Assembly (NCBI GenBank): GCA_018350325.1
Contig: JAEVLN010000001.1
Span: 5,237,254-5,301,253 of the forward strand
Source of the DNA: Globodera rostochiensis
Taxonomy: Eukaryota > Nematoda > Chromadorea > Rhabditida > Heteroderidae
Direction of reading: 5' to 3'
Length of the DNA stretch: 64,000 bases
This document shows, in pieces, positions 33,470 to 45,601 of this stretch. Below the pieces are notes generated by a model, which was given only the letters and a program-made list of their open reading frames with translations, did not search any database and had not been told where the DNA came from. How positions within the stretch are numbered: the stretch's first letter is position 1; each line of letters opens with the position of its first letter. Both the position numbers and the translations under genes were made by a program.

Positions 33470-35993
33470 ATGAAAACACAAAGGACGAGTGAAGAAGGTA
33501 ATTGAATGGAATTGTTGAACGCACATTTTGTTTATGTCAGGAGAGTCAAAGTCTGAAGACCCCGAAGAGTTGGAGGTGTTTTCCAATGGCAAATCCGTTA
33601 GAATTGCTCTCCATCGCCATCCTGAAAACGGTCGGGTGTTAGTCGACCAATCTCTACTCAACTTTTTGGAGTGCGCATTACATGGCCCTGGCAAAAATCG
33701 AAAGTCTTTGTCGGCTGCGGTTGAAGTGGCCGTCAAAGCTTTTGTGGCGTGTGTTGCGCGTGTGGGCAGTGGGAATGGACAGTTGGAACAATCGGAATTT
33801 ATTGTACAACACGAAAAGGGTAATATTTTGCGCAATTACTTTCGAGCAGGGGATTAAATACGCCTTCTATTTCAGTATTCGATGGTGTTATTCGGCTTTG
33901 TTTCAAGTGCGTTGGTAAACGTTTGTTTGAACTGCTTCATCCGCTAAGGCGCAAGCGACGGCCGTCGGACAAAGTGTTAATTAAATATTCCATTAACACC
34001 TTTCAAACCTTAATTAATCATCAATTTTGTCAGAGAGGTCCCAAGAGAAGTGCCTCCACGCACTTTAAACATTGGCACAAATATGGCGCCCTGAGCAAAT
34101 CCTATCTGTCGGCTTTGAAAATTGTATAATTTATTTCCTTAATACAATTTGGCAACGGGAAAATGCGCAACCCAATTTTGTCCTTGCTTTTGTGACATTT
34201 TAAATGTTTAAAAAACTAATTAAAAAAGCGACAAAAAAGCGTTTAAATTGGAGAATGCATTCATTTCGTTGCCGCATCAAAATGCGTTTTCAAATGGGTT
34301 AAAGCCAGCTCTTCTATTTCAAATTCAGTTTCTTACGGAGGTCGAGTCCGATTATGTATTGCTTTCAACTCTCCGAGTGGTAACTGACCTTGTCGATTTG
34401 TACCTCCACTTCCCGAAGCTGTGCAAAGGGCTTGTTAAGGTCGATAGTTTTTTTAAAGATTTTTTTAAATAAATTTAAAATTTTAGGTTCTGGTCCATTT
34501 TTGGAGTCGTAAAACGGAGGAAGTCCGGTGTGTTGCCTTTGTGGCACTGTGCAAAATGGTTAGGCTTGATCCCGAATATTTCCCTGTCGTTTACAAGGTA
34601 TTTTCGCACTCTTTCGGAGATTGGACTTTTTTTTTGGTTATTTTCAGAGTTCTTACACGGCATATATTGCCAATTGCAAATTGGTTGAGGAGGGAACTTT
34701 GCCGTTCATCAACTTTATGCAGGTAATGTAATTAATGGAAAGATTGCTGCTAATGCAAATTAAAATTATCGAGTTGGGGCCAAATGGTGAAAAGAGAAAA
34801 TGCAAAAACTTTCAATTTGTGCAGCGTTCTTTGGCCGAAATGACCTTTCTTCACCCGACCCAAGCCTACCAATACGCCTTCGTTTACATCCGCCAGTTCG
34901 CTATTCACCTTCGAAATGCAATGATCGCCAAACGAAAAGTAAAAGCTTCAGCAGAATTTGAGTCTGATTTCCGTTTACAGTTTGAGTTCGAATTAAGGGG
35001 GGGGCGGCTGTTTGGGTTAACTATTTACTGAATTTGTTTCTTTGTTCCAGGACCTGATTCAAACTGTGTACAATTGGCAATTCGTCAAGGGACTTCAGCT
35101 TTGGACCTTGGTCATTTGTGAAGGCGCCAAACGTTTTCAACCGACCACGTCATCAGACCAAAATGTAAATTGGTTCCGGGAGCTGATCCACCCACTCGTT
35201 GAAATCATCAGTTCATTTTGGAGGTGGTCACTTTATTACTTCATTTCCTGTTTTGGCAGCGTTTAATGTCTTTGCCCCCCCCCCCTGGAAATTTTTTTTT
35301 CTACGGGCATTCATTCTGAACTTTTATTTTAATTCGGTGTTTCGAATTTTTTGTTATTATTTCTTTATTCACAACATTTTGTAGCCACCGAATTTCAAAA
35401 CCAAAATTTAATTAACCCTGCACAATTCCTTCAGGCTTTTCCCCTCTGCTAAATTTTTCCCGCTTCGGATTCATTCAATTCGCATGCTGCTCAACATCCA
35501 ACGCGAGGCCGAAGTGTTCATTCCGACTTTGTCTTATGCCGTTGAGGTTGTTCACTTTGGTTTTTGATTTTTCTTTTCATTTCTCCGAATTCTTTCAGCT
35601 TTTGGAAGAGTTGGCGCAGATAGACACAAAAAGGCCAATTGCGGGCAAAGGTCGGACTCGCGACCCGAACATCGAACGAATGCTTCGATTGTCCAGCGAA
35701 CAGTTGGACGACGCCGGGGTCCGTTTGCATTTGGCCCAGCAGCTCTTCGCATTGATCGCCGATTGTTTGAACTTATTGCACACCCGCGAAGGCAATGTCG
35801 TTGCAGCCATCGTCGCTCCAATTAATATCAAATTAAAGGTTCTGGTTTAAACGTCCCGGGATTCGCGGTTCCAGCTCTGCTTTTTGGGGACATTTAATAC
35901 TTTCAGCGCTTCCGCAAAGTGTGTGCCAACCCTGAACACGTCCGACTTTTTTCACGTTTAAAAGGGCTCACAACAAAAGGCTGCGGAGGATGA
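33470..35993 (+). CDS. NOC2L: Nucleolar complex protein 2 homologue (NOC2/NOC2L)
   Basis: NOC2 works in the nucleolus on assembly and export of 60S pre-ribosomes. The ATG at 33470 with a 43-bp intron gives MKTQRTSEEGESKSEDPEEL. Conserved parts follow: VLLSTLRVVTDLVDLYLHFP (about 34357), LVHFWSRKTEEVRCVAFVAL, YTAYIANCKLVEEGTLPFIN plus FMQ (about 34653), RSLAEMTFLHPTQAYQYAFV with YIRQFAIHLRNAMIAKRK (about 34825-34939), DLIQTVYNWQFVKGLQLWTL, SAKFFPLRIHSIRMLLNIQR, EAEVFIPTLSYAVELLEEL, DPNIERMLRLSSEQLDDAGV and QLFALIADCLNLLHTREGN. The last exon ends CANPEHVRLFSRLKGLTTKG and stops at 35991-35993. It lacks the long acidic N-terminus and the C-terminal tail known from vertebrate NOC2L, so both ends look short, or exons were missed. 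Confidence 0.9.
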
Positions 35994-36215
35994 GGAGACT
36001 TTCTATTGTCGTAATATTACGTTTTTTGTTGTTCATTTTGCTTATTTTAAAATTATAAAAAATGACCGATCGAAACTTTCGCCACTCTCTGTGAAAAGAT
36101 AAGAAAGAACGGTGCCTTCTTCACTAATTATCTGCTGGCTAATGGTTCCTTCGTCCTGTAATTTCTTTTCCCTCTTTCTCTCCTCCATTCCCTCGAATTA
36201 AAGCAGTCAAACGAA

Positions 36216-38953
36216 ATGTCCCCTCCGACCTTTTTTGTCTCCGACCGGCGTATGCTGCAGCACAAATGCGAGTGGGATGCCGAACACATCGATAAGCCCG
36301 AGAGATTAAGCTCCATTTTGGACCTTTTTGAGATAAGAGGCTTAAACTGAATTTGTCTAATCTGACGTCCGTTGCAGACGGACGGCGTTCTGTCCCAGTG
36401 CATCCGGCTGACGCCTTCGGAATGTGCCCTCGAAGACGTCCTCCTCGTGCACAGTCCGGAACACGTTGGTGTTAATCCATTCAATCAATCAATTGCATAT
36501 TATGGCCTTCAACAAAAAAAGGTCGAACGCCTTCGTACGGCCTCGGCGTTGCCCACTCCGGTAGACATGACATAACGGCGTCATTATGGAATCCATTCGG
36601 CGTCAGACAATTCAATGAAACGCCAAAATCCTAATCCAAAAAAGTTTGGAAACGGTCCCCTCAGGGTTTAATGAATATTCAAAATATAAAAGTATTGGGT
36701 GAGAGTAAACGCCAAATGAAAGGGGAAAGAGCGAGCGTTTTCTCTGCCAACGGATTTGGACCATAAGGCGCCGTTTGATGCTTTGCTTCATTGGACGTTT
36801 TGAATGTTTAGGAAGCGATGGAATTGTTTTGCTCCGAGCACGAGGACATTTTTGTGAATGGGAAGAGTTGGGAGTGTGCCCTGCTAAGGTCGGATCAGCA
36901 GCCGTCCTCTCTTTTAACCGTCCGACCAACTGGGAGGGAGGGACATTTTACTCCAAAATTTGTTAGGGAAAATGGTGCCCAAAGCAAAGGAATAATTGGG
37001 AAATGAATTTTCCGCTGACGGGAATGGGAGACATTTTAGTGCCGGTTGCGCGGTAAAGGCGGTGGAAGCGGTCATTGGGGCGATGGGAGAGGGCAAAGGG
37101 AGCGAAGAATGCAACGAAAGGTGTGGTGGACGGATATTCATTTATTGTGCTGCACGAAACTGTCTGATCACTTCCATTTTGCCCCCGGACGAAACTGTCT
37201 GATCACTTCCATTTTGCCCCCGGACGAAACTGTCTGATCACTTCCATTTTGCCCCCTTCAGTGTCGCCCCAAATGCTTTCGCTGCCATCCGTCCACCGGG
37301 CCACCACGTGAGGGAGAGGCGGCGGGAGGGGGGGGGGCATCCGGCTCTTTATGCCATGCCATTCATTGTGTTCCTTTTGACGGGGAGTTGGATCTTCGCT
37401 TGGTATTAATTGTCGCGCTTCAAAAGGCTTCACGGGACGACCCCTGCGGCTTCTGTCTCCTGAATAACGTTGCCATTTGTGCACGTAAAGCTCGATCACT
37501 GGGAGTTGAAAGGGTGCTGATTGTGGATTGGGATGTGCACGTGGCACAGGGAACACAATATTGTGCAGAGCAAGACCCCGAGGGCATCCTTCTGGTCTCA
37601 ATACATCGTTATGAACACGGCACGTTCTGGCCAGAACTTCCCGAAAGTGCCGTGGTTCACCAATGTGAGCATTTCCACAAAGTGTTGTCTGTCAAGACCA
37701 GCCGTTCCTCCCCTCTATGCGCTCATTGCCCTCTGAACAGATCCGAACACCGTTAATGTGCCACTGAATTCCACTGGGTATGGAGATGCCGAATACGCCG
37801 CCTTCTTCCACCACCTCGTCCTCCCCATCATCCACCAGTGGCGTCCCGAGCTCGTCCTCGTCTCGTGCGGCTTTGACGCGGCAATCGGCGACCCCCAAGG
37901 ACGCATGGAAGTGTCGCCCGCAGGCTTTGGCTACATGACTGGCCTTCTGGCCCAGCAGGGCGTCCCGCTATGCCTTCTGCTGGAGGGCGGTTACTTCTTG
38001 CCGAGCCTTGCCCAGGGGGCACTGCACTGTGTGAGGGCACTCGTCCAGAGGGTAAAGGGAGTGCGCAGAACACGATTTTCGTGGGTATTCTCCGTGAATT
38101 GTTATTTAAGGCCCCGCCTCTTCGGCATTTCTGTCAAATGGTCCCGTCGCATAACTTGCTTTACACACTTTATGCCAATCAACTCGTACATTGCCACAAA
38201 TGGCCGCTTTTTGCGGATTGGGTTCGGTTGTTGAACACGTTGAGGGCAGAGAGAGAATTGCGACTTGTCGAAGTAATTAATGTTTAAGGGAAGTGATTGG
38301 AGTCTCTCCCTCCCCCCACAGGTCCCCCAAGGCGAGTTCATTGGACACAGACAGCTGTTGTTGCCACAACCCACGCGAGGCCAATACCCTCGCAGGGAGG
38401 CCGAGGTGGAAAGACAATTTGAACATCGAGTTCAAATGTTGGTGGAGCGATATGCGAAGATGGGGGAGGAGGAGACAATGCGGCGGGTGAGAAAGGGAGA
38501 GGAGGCGAGGCGTTTGTGTGCCAACAAATGAATGCCATCAAATTTCAGAGGGAACTGATCGAAATTGCCGTTGGGAAGGACGAAAGCAACCGCCCCATTC
38601 TGACGTTGAAGCCCCCCGGGGGAGCGGCGGCCGAAATGTTTCCGCTCAGCGGACGAAACCATTTTTTGCTCCTTTACTTTTTCGTGAGTGGTTTTGTTGG
38701 CCGATTCTGTGCCATTTTTGTAGCCAACCCTTCACAGATTCTATTGCCCCTCGCCTTCCAAACATTCGACATTCAAACGACCGATGGGAAGCCGCTTCCC
38801 CTCGGGCATTTCGAAGTGGAAACTTTGATTAGGCAAATCAGCGGCGATGCTTTTGACGACGGCGGAGAGGCGTTGAGGGGAATTGAGCTGCCTGCGCTGG
38901 AACGGTTCCTGGCACTCTTTCCCTCACTGAACTGCCACCTATTCTTCGCCTAA
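36216..38953 (+). CDS. Class II histone deacetylase (HDAC6/HDA-6-like), with an unresolved first junction
   Basis: Class II HDACs remove acetyl groups from lysines in histones or cytosolic proteins. The first exon reads MSPPTFFVSDRRMLQHKCEW, DAEHIDKPERLSSIL, matching the family start. Then come LSQCIRLTPSECALEDVLLV, HEAMELFCSEHEDIFVNG, AGCAVKAVEAVIGAMGEGKG, and AFAAIRPPGHH (37270-37308) with the His pair. Next are DDPCGFCLLNNVAICARKAR and VLIVDWDVHVAQGTQYCAEQ (about 37516), then SIHRYEHGTFWPELP, TVNVPLNSTGYGDAEYAAFF, PELVLVSCGFDAAIGDPQGR with the zinc-binding Asp, and LLLEGGYFLPSL with the catalytic Tyr. A C-terminal extension of unknown kind follows (VPQGEFIGHRQLLLP to LNCHLFFA, stop 38951-38953). 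Two oddities: exon 1 runs into TGA at 36348 without a usable GT donor before it, and the usual DVHHGNGTQ reads DVHVAQGTQ. It could be functional with non-canonical splicing, or decaying. Confidence 0.83.
37154..37258 (+). repeat. 35-bp tandem triplication in an HDAC intron
   Basis: ACGAAACTGTCTGATCACTT followed by CCATTTTGCCCCCGG starts at 37154, 37189 and 37224, all three nearly identical. It ends right before the CTTCAG acceptor (about 37257-37262) of the exon that encodes the RPPGHH motif. Confidence 0.93.
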
Positions 38954-39506
38954 TTGTCATTTAGAATTCACAGATTCAGCAGGGATCCGAAAAATCCTAA
39001 TTTTTGCAACAATAAAAATCTTGCTCTAAACTATTTTCGTACATAAATTCACAAATATTCGCAGGGTGAGCCTCAGGCCTAAGCTCAGCTTAGGACGGCG
39101 TCTCTTGGGCCCAAACGTCCTCAACTCCCCCCCCCCCTTCGGGCCTTACCCCGGCCGATGTCATCCGTCCCTTCAACACACTAACCGAGGATGAATGGAA
39201 CCCTCAGTCAGCGCCTCCCCATACCGGAATGTTATTGTTTTGAACTTTTCAACAAAGTTTAATCCATCAAAAAACCATCGATAATCTCGATCAGAATTGT
39301 TATGAGCGTGTTATCAACTTTCGGAATTAAGAATTAAATGACAAGTGAGTACATTAGGTGAAAGAAGCTAAGAAATTACACGTAATGAATGCTTTTCATA
39401 ATCAAAAGATTGCTGAGCAAATTGAGAAAGGAAATAAAAAATGATGTGAAACGCGCAAGTCTTCATCAAAAACTTTTTCTTTCTTTTTTTCCGGTCCCCG
39501 GTTGGG
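38954..39506. other. Short intergenic region between convergent HDAC and ZAK genes
   Basis: About 550 bp holding the two 3'UTRs. A patch at about 39060-39200 is more GC-rich than its surroundings, with CAGGCCTAAGCTCAGCTTAG and a C-run, perhaps a repeat remnant. No coding signal. Confidence 0.45.
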
Positions 39507-42500
39507 TTAGTTAATTTGCACTGAATCCGACGGTTTTGTTGGGAACGCCGCCTTCACAATCCTCCGGCCTTGCACCACACCTCCCGAGACTCGGCCAGTA
39601 ACTTCCTTCGGATTAGCTGCCAAACAGTCCGGACCAGCTGCCAGCGGGCCTTCACTTCCGGAAGAATCCTGAGAGGGCGACGTACTCGAAGAGGAGGCGG
39701 ACTGTTGACTGAGGTAGAAACAAGTCGAGTCCTTCTGCTGCTGCTGCTTTTGTTGTTGTTGTTCACCTCCCACAAATTCATTCTAAACATTGCGGGTCAA
39801 TTATTGCCGGTTCCCCCTCAATCGAAGCAAAAACGCACCTCCGACGCACACTTTTTACGAACGCAGCACTTTTGCTGCTTCTCTTTGTGGATTCTTGCAA
39901 ATGCGCTTTGTCGAGACCTCTGCAGCAAATCAACGGACGCCTAAAACGGGAAAAAATAATCCAAATTTATATTTAAACGTTTTTTCTGCCCACCTCCTCC
40001 TCGTTTCCTGCGTATTTCGCCCCGCGGTCGTTCGTTTTTGCCTCACTCGACGTGGACCTTTGTAAATGTTCGCCAACGCCAGAGACTGAACGTTCCAATG
40101 AAATGGCCTTGGGCAGAGGTCGAACGGCACAAACGGTCGGGTGCCGAATCGTTGCGGCGAGATCAGCCCAAATGGGCGAACCTGCAAAATGGACAAATTC
40201 GCACTGCCGGTGATAGGTGAAGAGCTTACGATTCAGTAGACTAGAACTAGACATTGTCCGTCCACTGGACGGAGAGACGGAACCGCTTAAATCGGCTGAA
40301 CGACGGCGGTGCATACGTAAAGCCTGCATTGAAGGCGGCGGACTCTTCAGCAACATTTGAGAACTGATTCGAGAAGACAGACACGTGTCACTCGAAAGTC
40401 CGTTGATCTTCAGAGTCACTCGTTTGTTACACAACGTTCGCGGTCCGTCGGGCAAAGCGTCGAGTTGGATTTGAATTCGCGTATTCCTCGGATGAATGAC
40501 TTGGTCCGTGTACGTTACAGTGACCGTCACGGTAACGGGCAGCCGTCGTCGGTCGCTGGCATCAATTTGAGCCCATTCCAAATAACCAAATGGTGGACAA
40601 ATGCACTGAACGGGCTCTCGGAGCGGGGTACGGTTCGACGTCATCGAAATATTCACCTAAAATAAATGAACGAAAATGTACACAAAGCCATGGCGCATAT
40701 CACACACCTCCTTAATCAAGAACGATGAATCCGGCAGCTCTGTCCCAGAATTTTTTGGTCCTTCATCTCCTGCATTTTTCGTGGTAGCCGTTGCTGAAGC
40801 CTCCCAGTCCGAGTCCAAAAACACTTTGAATCTGTAAGCCGGGCCTTCGGGACGCGAGACTATTCGGCTGTAGAGGCCAACGTGGAGAAGGATTGGTTGT
40901 TCGACGGGCGTTGAATTGCTCTGTTCACAACCAACAGAAGCCGCCGAAGGACATCCGAAGTTACAAAGTTGGACGTTCATCGTTCTGAGTTCGTCCAACT
41001 TCAGCCCAATGTATCGTCGCACTGCCACGGATTCGATGCCGAGACACTCCAAGTCTTTTTCGGTGATTTTTAGCAGACGACATCCGTTGATTTCATACTG
41101 AAGAATGCAAGAAACGAGCTGATCAACAATCGCCTCGCCGAAGTCCTCCATGGCGCTTGCCGCAATGTTTTGCACCTGCAAAAAGAAGTCGAAAGGCTTA
41201 AGACTGTGCTGCACAGACACTCCCCCCCCTTACCCATTCACAAACACAGTCTTCATTCCACTCGCAAACGTCCTCCACGTTCATCATGTCCACCTGAATC
41301 ATGAACAAACGAACGAATGAATGGATTAATGACATCTTAAAATGCAAACCATGTGAAGGAAGTTTCGATGGCTGTTCTCCCGTTTTCTGACTATGGCCTC
41401 GCGCCTGCGCAAGTCCTCCATCTGACGGGCCAAATCCAACTTCAATTCCTTAAAACAAAGCGCTGTCAAACAAACCGACCAACCAAATTTAAATTTCACC
41501 TCCAAACTGTTTGTCTGCTCACGAATCATGTCACGCCATTCATCCTTACGAAACGCCAAAAACTGCGCCACCTCACGTTGCAAGTCGCTGTCATTGCCTA
41601 TTTGTTGTAGAACAGCGAGCACTGAAACAAACGCAATTTGTCCGGTACATTTGTGACATTTACCCACCGCATCGCATGTCCGGTCGTTCGACAGGTTCAG
41701 TTCGCCAGCAACTCTGGAGGAGATCGTTCAACTGAGACGGACAAGTGTCCGGAATGACCAGACGAACTCCGTGCTGAGAGATTATCGAGTAGATTTTGAA
41801 TTCCGTCAGACCTTAAAAAACTACGCGATGAACTGAACACATCCCCGGAAGGCATTATTTTACCGTTGTAAGGAATCTCACGCGATAAAATTTCCCACAG
41901 AACGACAGAAAAGGACCACACGTCGCTTTTTGTGGTGATACCCTCAGGCCTTTGGCTGATTATTTCGGGACTAAAAAGTATGGCTTTTAAATCATGCTAT
42001 AAAATTTCAAGAATTTTTGAGCCCTGCGGCATAACGATGCCAAAATTCAAAGATTTCTGCCCACCTCATCCAAGCAGCGGTACCGCCCCAACTGTAAACA
42101 AAAACAGAATTAAGTAAAGCGAAAGAAACTGACCTCGGCGATGTCCAAGAACGTGTCAAATCTTTGGAAGCCCCAAAATCGCACAGTTTGCATTGGTTTC
42201 GGCTGTCGATGACGATGTTTTTGGACTTCAAATCCCGATGAATAACGGTAAGCGGCGCCTCGTGATGGAGGTAAACGACGCCCCGGGCGATTTGTACGGC
42301 CCATTTAATTATGCGCTCCAATTTAAGCGGCTGCTCTTTGTTGTGCAAATTTTCTAAGACAATTTGTCAGAAAATCATCCTTCGGCTGAATAACCCACCG
42401 AACAGCGACCCATTCTCGGCATATTCCGTCACAATCCAAAAGTCCGGGTTGGCCATCGAAACGCCGTAAAATTGAATGATGTTTCGGTGGCGGATTTGCG

Positions 42501-42938
42501 ACAAGATTTCAACCTGAACATGCTTTATCTTAATTAACTTTTATATACAAAACAAATAAAGTGCCTCTTTGTCCAACAGAAAGACTTTCTTCATCGCGAC
42601 AATTTTGCCGACTCCGCCCGCCTTTGCCCATCGGCCTCGGAACACCGACCCGTAAGTGCCGGCCCCTAAACATTTTATCGAATAAAATTGGCCCCTTAAT
42701 TGGGGTTAAACGCACCCAATTGCTCTCCAACTTCCAATTGGTCCCGCAAAATTAGCGGGTAACCGGAGAGTTGGTGATGACATTCAGTCGACGAAGGTGA
42801 AGAAGAACCGGAAGAAGTGGAGGGAGAGTTAGGGCAGCAATGTTGTGAAGAAGGCACGGAAGGAACCGCCGAGCCCAGTGCCGCCTCTTTCTTATTGCGC
42901 TCGTTGGACTTGAGCACATCTTTAGGCGGAGAACACAT
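39507..42938 (-). CDS. ZAK / MLTK-type mixed-lineage MAP3K (kinase, helical segment, SAM)
   Basis: ZAK (MAP3K20) senses stalled ribosomes and stress and activates the JNK and p38 pathways. Reading right to left: MCSPPKDVLKSNERNKKEAA starts at 42938, followed by a Ser-rich tail. The kinase domain follows with GAGTYGSVFRGRW (Gly-rich loop), KIVAMKKVFLLDKE (catalytic Lys), HRNIIQFYGVSMANPDFW, VTEYAENGSLFENL, YLHHEAPLTVIHRDLKSKNI, LCDFGASKD, and GTAAWM joined to SPEIISQRPEGITTKSDVWS. After LLQRCWRTEPVERPDM comes a charged helix (LKLDLARQMEDLRRREAIVR), then a SAM-like domain (VDQLVSCILQYEINGCRLLK, ITEKDLECLGIESVAVRRYI) near 41000-41150. The C-terminal half contains VNISMTSNRTPLREPVQC, YLEWAQIDAS and a Ser-rich tail, ending KPSDSVQIN at 39507. 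Domain order and the HRDLKSKN/DFGAS motifs identify the family. All kinase residues checked are intact. Confidence 0.92.
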
Positions 42939-45601
42939 TTCGACGAAAATGGGACGATTATTTAGCTACAATTTTGTCTAAATCAGAGCAAAACAAAAAT
43001 TAGATTTAGGGTCAGAAAAGGGACAAACTTTTAAAACGATTTAAGTTTAATTATTAACATGTGTGTTTTGGCATAAATATGAGTCGTTATATGGCAAAAC
43101 TAATATATTTCTCACCCCCAACAATTTTTCTCAAGAGTCTGGAGAAAAGGAATTTATAAGAATCGGATTTCGCAACAATACTGCAGCAGCCGCTTTTAGT
43201 CCTATTTTAAGCCTCTGGGGGTGGATCGGCGGTGCCGATAGGTGCCGCCGAGAAATTTTGAGGGAGGGGGGGGGGGATATTATTATTAATTAATTCGCTT
43301 TAAATTTAGATTGAACTATTAAACCAATAAGAAAAGAAAAAACCAGAACAAATGGCAGGCAACCCCAATCTAAACCCCTAACATCCGGCGGATTGAGAAA
43401 AAGGGCGAGAATTTGACGCGCAATCAACGGAAGGGGAGAAAAATAAATTCCGTTGCCTTTTGCCATTACGAGAAAGGCGAAGGGAATGAACCTTAAAGTT
43501 TGTGTGTCTGGTTGCTGTTGCCCGAATAACATTATTTTTGTAGTTTAGAACTTCCCCTCTTTCGCCCCTTTAGCGAATTACTAATTTACGAATTGGAAAG
43601 CACCCCAAAATTTAAGAAAATGCTATAAGGGCTTGTTAATATGAGAAAAAATGTACAGAATGATAAATGTCCACGACAGTTTTACAACAAATATTCCTTT
43701 TCTTTCATCATTAGTAATTGATTAGACAATAAAATTCACTGATAAAAAGAAAGGAAGCTCCAAAAGAAAGTACGGAATTTGATGAAATTGAATTTTGTTC
43801 GCTTTGTATTTAAACCATTTTACATATATTTTGGCCAATACCTTAAAAAAGAAACCCCAAAAATATGGCTGTGCTACTGGTGAACCGTTTAGAGGACCAA
43901 ACACCAAACAATCAACAAAACACCCCGAAAGAGAGAGAGAAACAACGTACAAAAGATACACACACAACATACACTCCAGGTTGATCGATGATGCATTGAA
44001 AAAAACGCTGAGTTCTCGATTATAAAATATTAAATTGGTTCTATCCGTAAATTTTAAAAAGTATTTACACTGAAGAGGAAGAGTGAAGGGGGAGGGGGCA
44101 AAGAGCGAAAGGATTGGCAGTGCTAGGAGCACTCCGCAAGGGAAGGAAAGTCTTGGCCATGAGGCAAATCGACCAGTCAGTCATTCGTCTGACTCGCTTT
44201 GATCAACGATCCTTAGCACAGCCGAAAGAATGAAAAGGGAGGGGAAAAGGGGGGTAATTAGCGGGCAACGGGAACGAAAGAGGTGGGGGAAGGGGGGCAC
44301 GAGAAGGTGCGACGGTTGGGACGGCGCCAAAGATTTCGAAAAGTTGGGACGGTTTTAATTAAACCCCCCACCCCCCCCCTTTCACGTGCTAATCCATCTG
44401 TTCGTCAAGTGGTGGTGAGGTGAATATAATGCAAAATGATCAAAAGTCACATTTAAGCTTTGTTATTAATTTAGAAACAGCAGCAGCAGGAGCAGCAATA
44501 TGTAGACATGAAATGGAAATTTGATCAAAGTGAAGAAAGAATCTCCAGAGATTTGATTCCTTTCGAAATGACCAAAAAGCACAGAATGGGAAAAACAGTA
44601 AACAAACAAACAAAACAAACAACGAAAACGGAGGGGGAGGGGGAGGGAAGAGACGGCGGAATGAAACGTTTGGGGAACGGAAAATGCGATATTTGGTCGA
44701 TTGTGCCAAAGGGAAATGAGGGGGGGGGGTAGGAATGTATTTATAAATTCCCCCCTTTTACAGCAATTTGTGGGCTTTGCCCTCTAGCGACATTGAGTCC
44801 AATTCACCGTCATGAGATTAATTGGAGGGAAGGGAACCGACGAGTGACCAAAAGAATGTGATCTCAGACAAATGAGTCCAAACTCCAAACTCCCTGCAAT
44901 TGGTTGATAGTATGGGAAACGTAAAATGCCTGCGGTACCGGAAACACACCAAACGATAAACCTTTAAATACGTGCCAGGGATGTGACCGATCACAAAAAA
45001 AGTCCGGAACACCGAACCCAAAAAGAAATATACGGAAAACCGAAATTCCGGAGCCAGAAATGCCCGGAATTTCCGAAAATTTAATTGCCGCCCCTTCCGA
45101 TTTGAAATTTAATGACAGATCGCCAAATTTTAAATATTTGCAAATTTATTTTGAATTTTCTTGACGAGAATAAAGAGAGTCAAGAAGAAGAAAGGATGTT
45201 TTGCAACCAAAAAAAAAAAATTTTCCGGGAATAGGAACGCGAATTCACAAATGTTTTTTCCGGTAGCAAAATTTACCGGGAGCGAGAACGGGAATTCCGT
45301 TAAGATCTCGCTCCCGCCGGGCTTTAATAGAGGCGATTCATTTTTCTTATTAACGTTTAGGGAAAGATGCTCCTTCCTTTCATAAATCAATGCCATTGTG
45401 CACTATTTCGCTTCCCTCTTTTTCCTAACCGATGGCCTACTCTCTCACAAATTAACTGTTTCGTTTCAAAATTCCTTCGCATTTCAGTCCCGCTCAAAGT
45501 AGTTCAAACGTTGAAGGTGGAATGAAGACCTTGAATGGAGGGGATGATTGATGAGAAAGTTTACAGATTTTAAGGTACTTGTCTGAAGCATTAAACAGCA
45601 A
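42939..45601. other. Intergenic region upstream of both ZAK and RTF1
   Basis: About 2.6 kb between divergent genes. Open frames are short and lack family motifs. It contains a TCGGCGGTGCCGATAGGTGC string followed by a G-run at about 43227-43275, purine-rich blocks near 44080-44320 and 44620-44730, and an array of CCGGAA/TTCCGG-like motifs from 45000 to 45330. Promoters of both genes are expected, and a dispersed repeat is likely. No gene is supported. Confidence 0.5.
45040..45075 (+). repeat. Short inverted repeat in a CCGGAATT-rich patch
   Basis: CCGAAATTCCGG (45040-45051) and CCGGAATTTCCG (45064-45075) are complementary at 11 of 12 positions, with a 12-base loop. More copies of related strings (TTTTCCGG, TTTACCGGGAGCGAGAACGG) follow up to 45300, suggesting a repeat remnant. 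Confidence 0.7.

Noticed and set aside
43722..44132. A 136-codon frame on the - strand with hydrophobic segments
   Set aside because: AT-rich low-complexity translation with no start context, no splice partners and no recognisable family.
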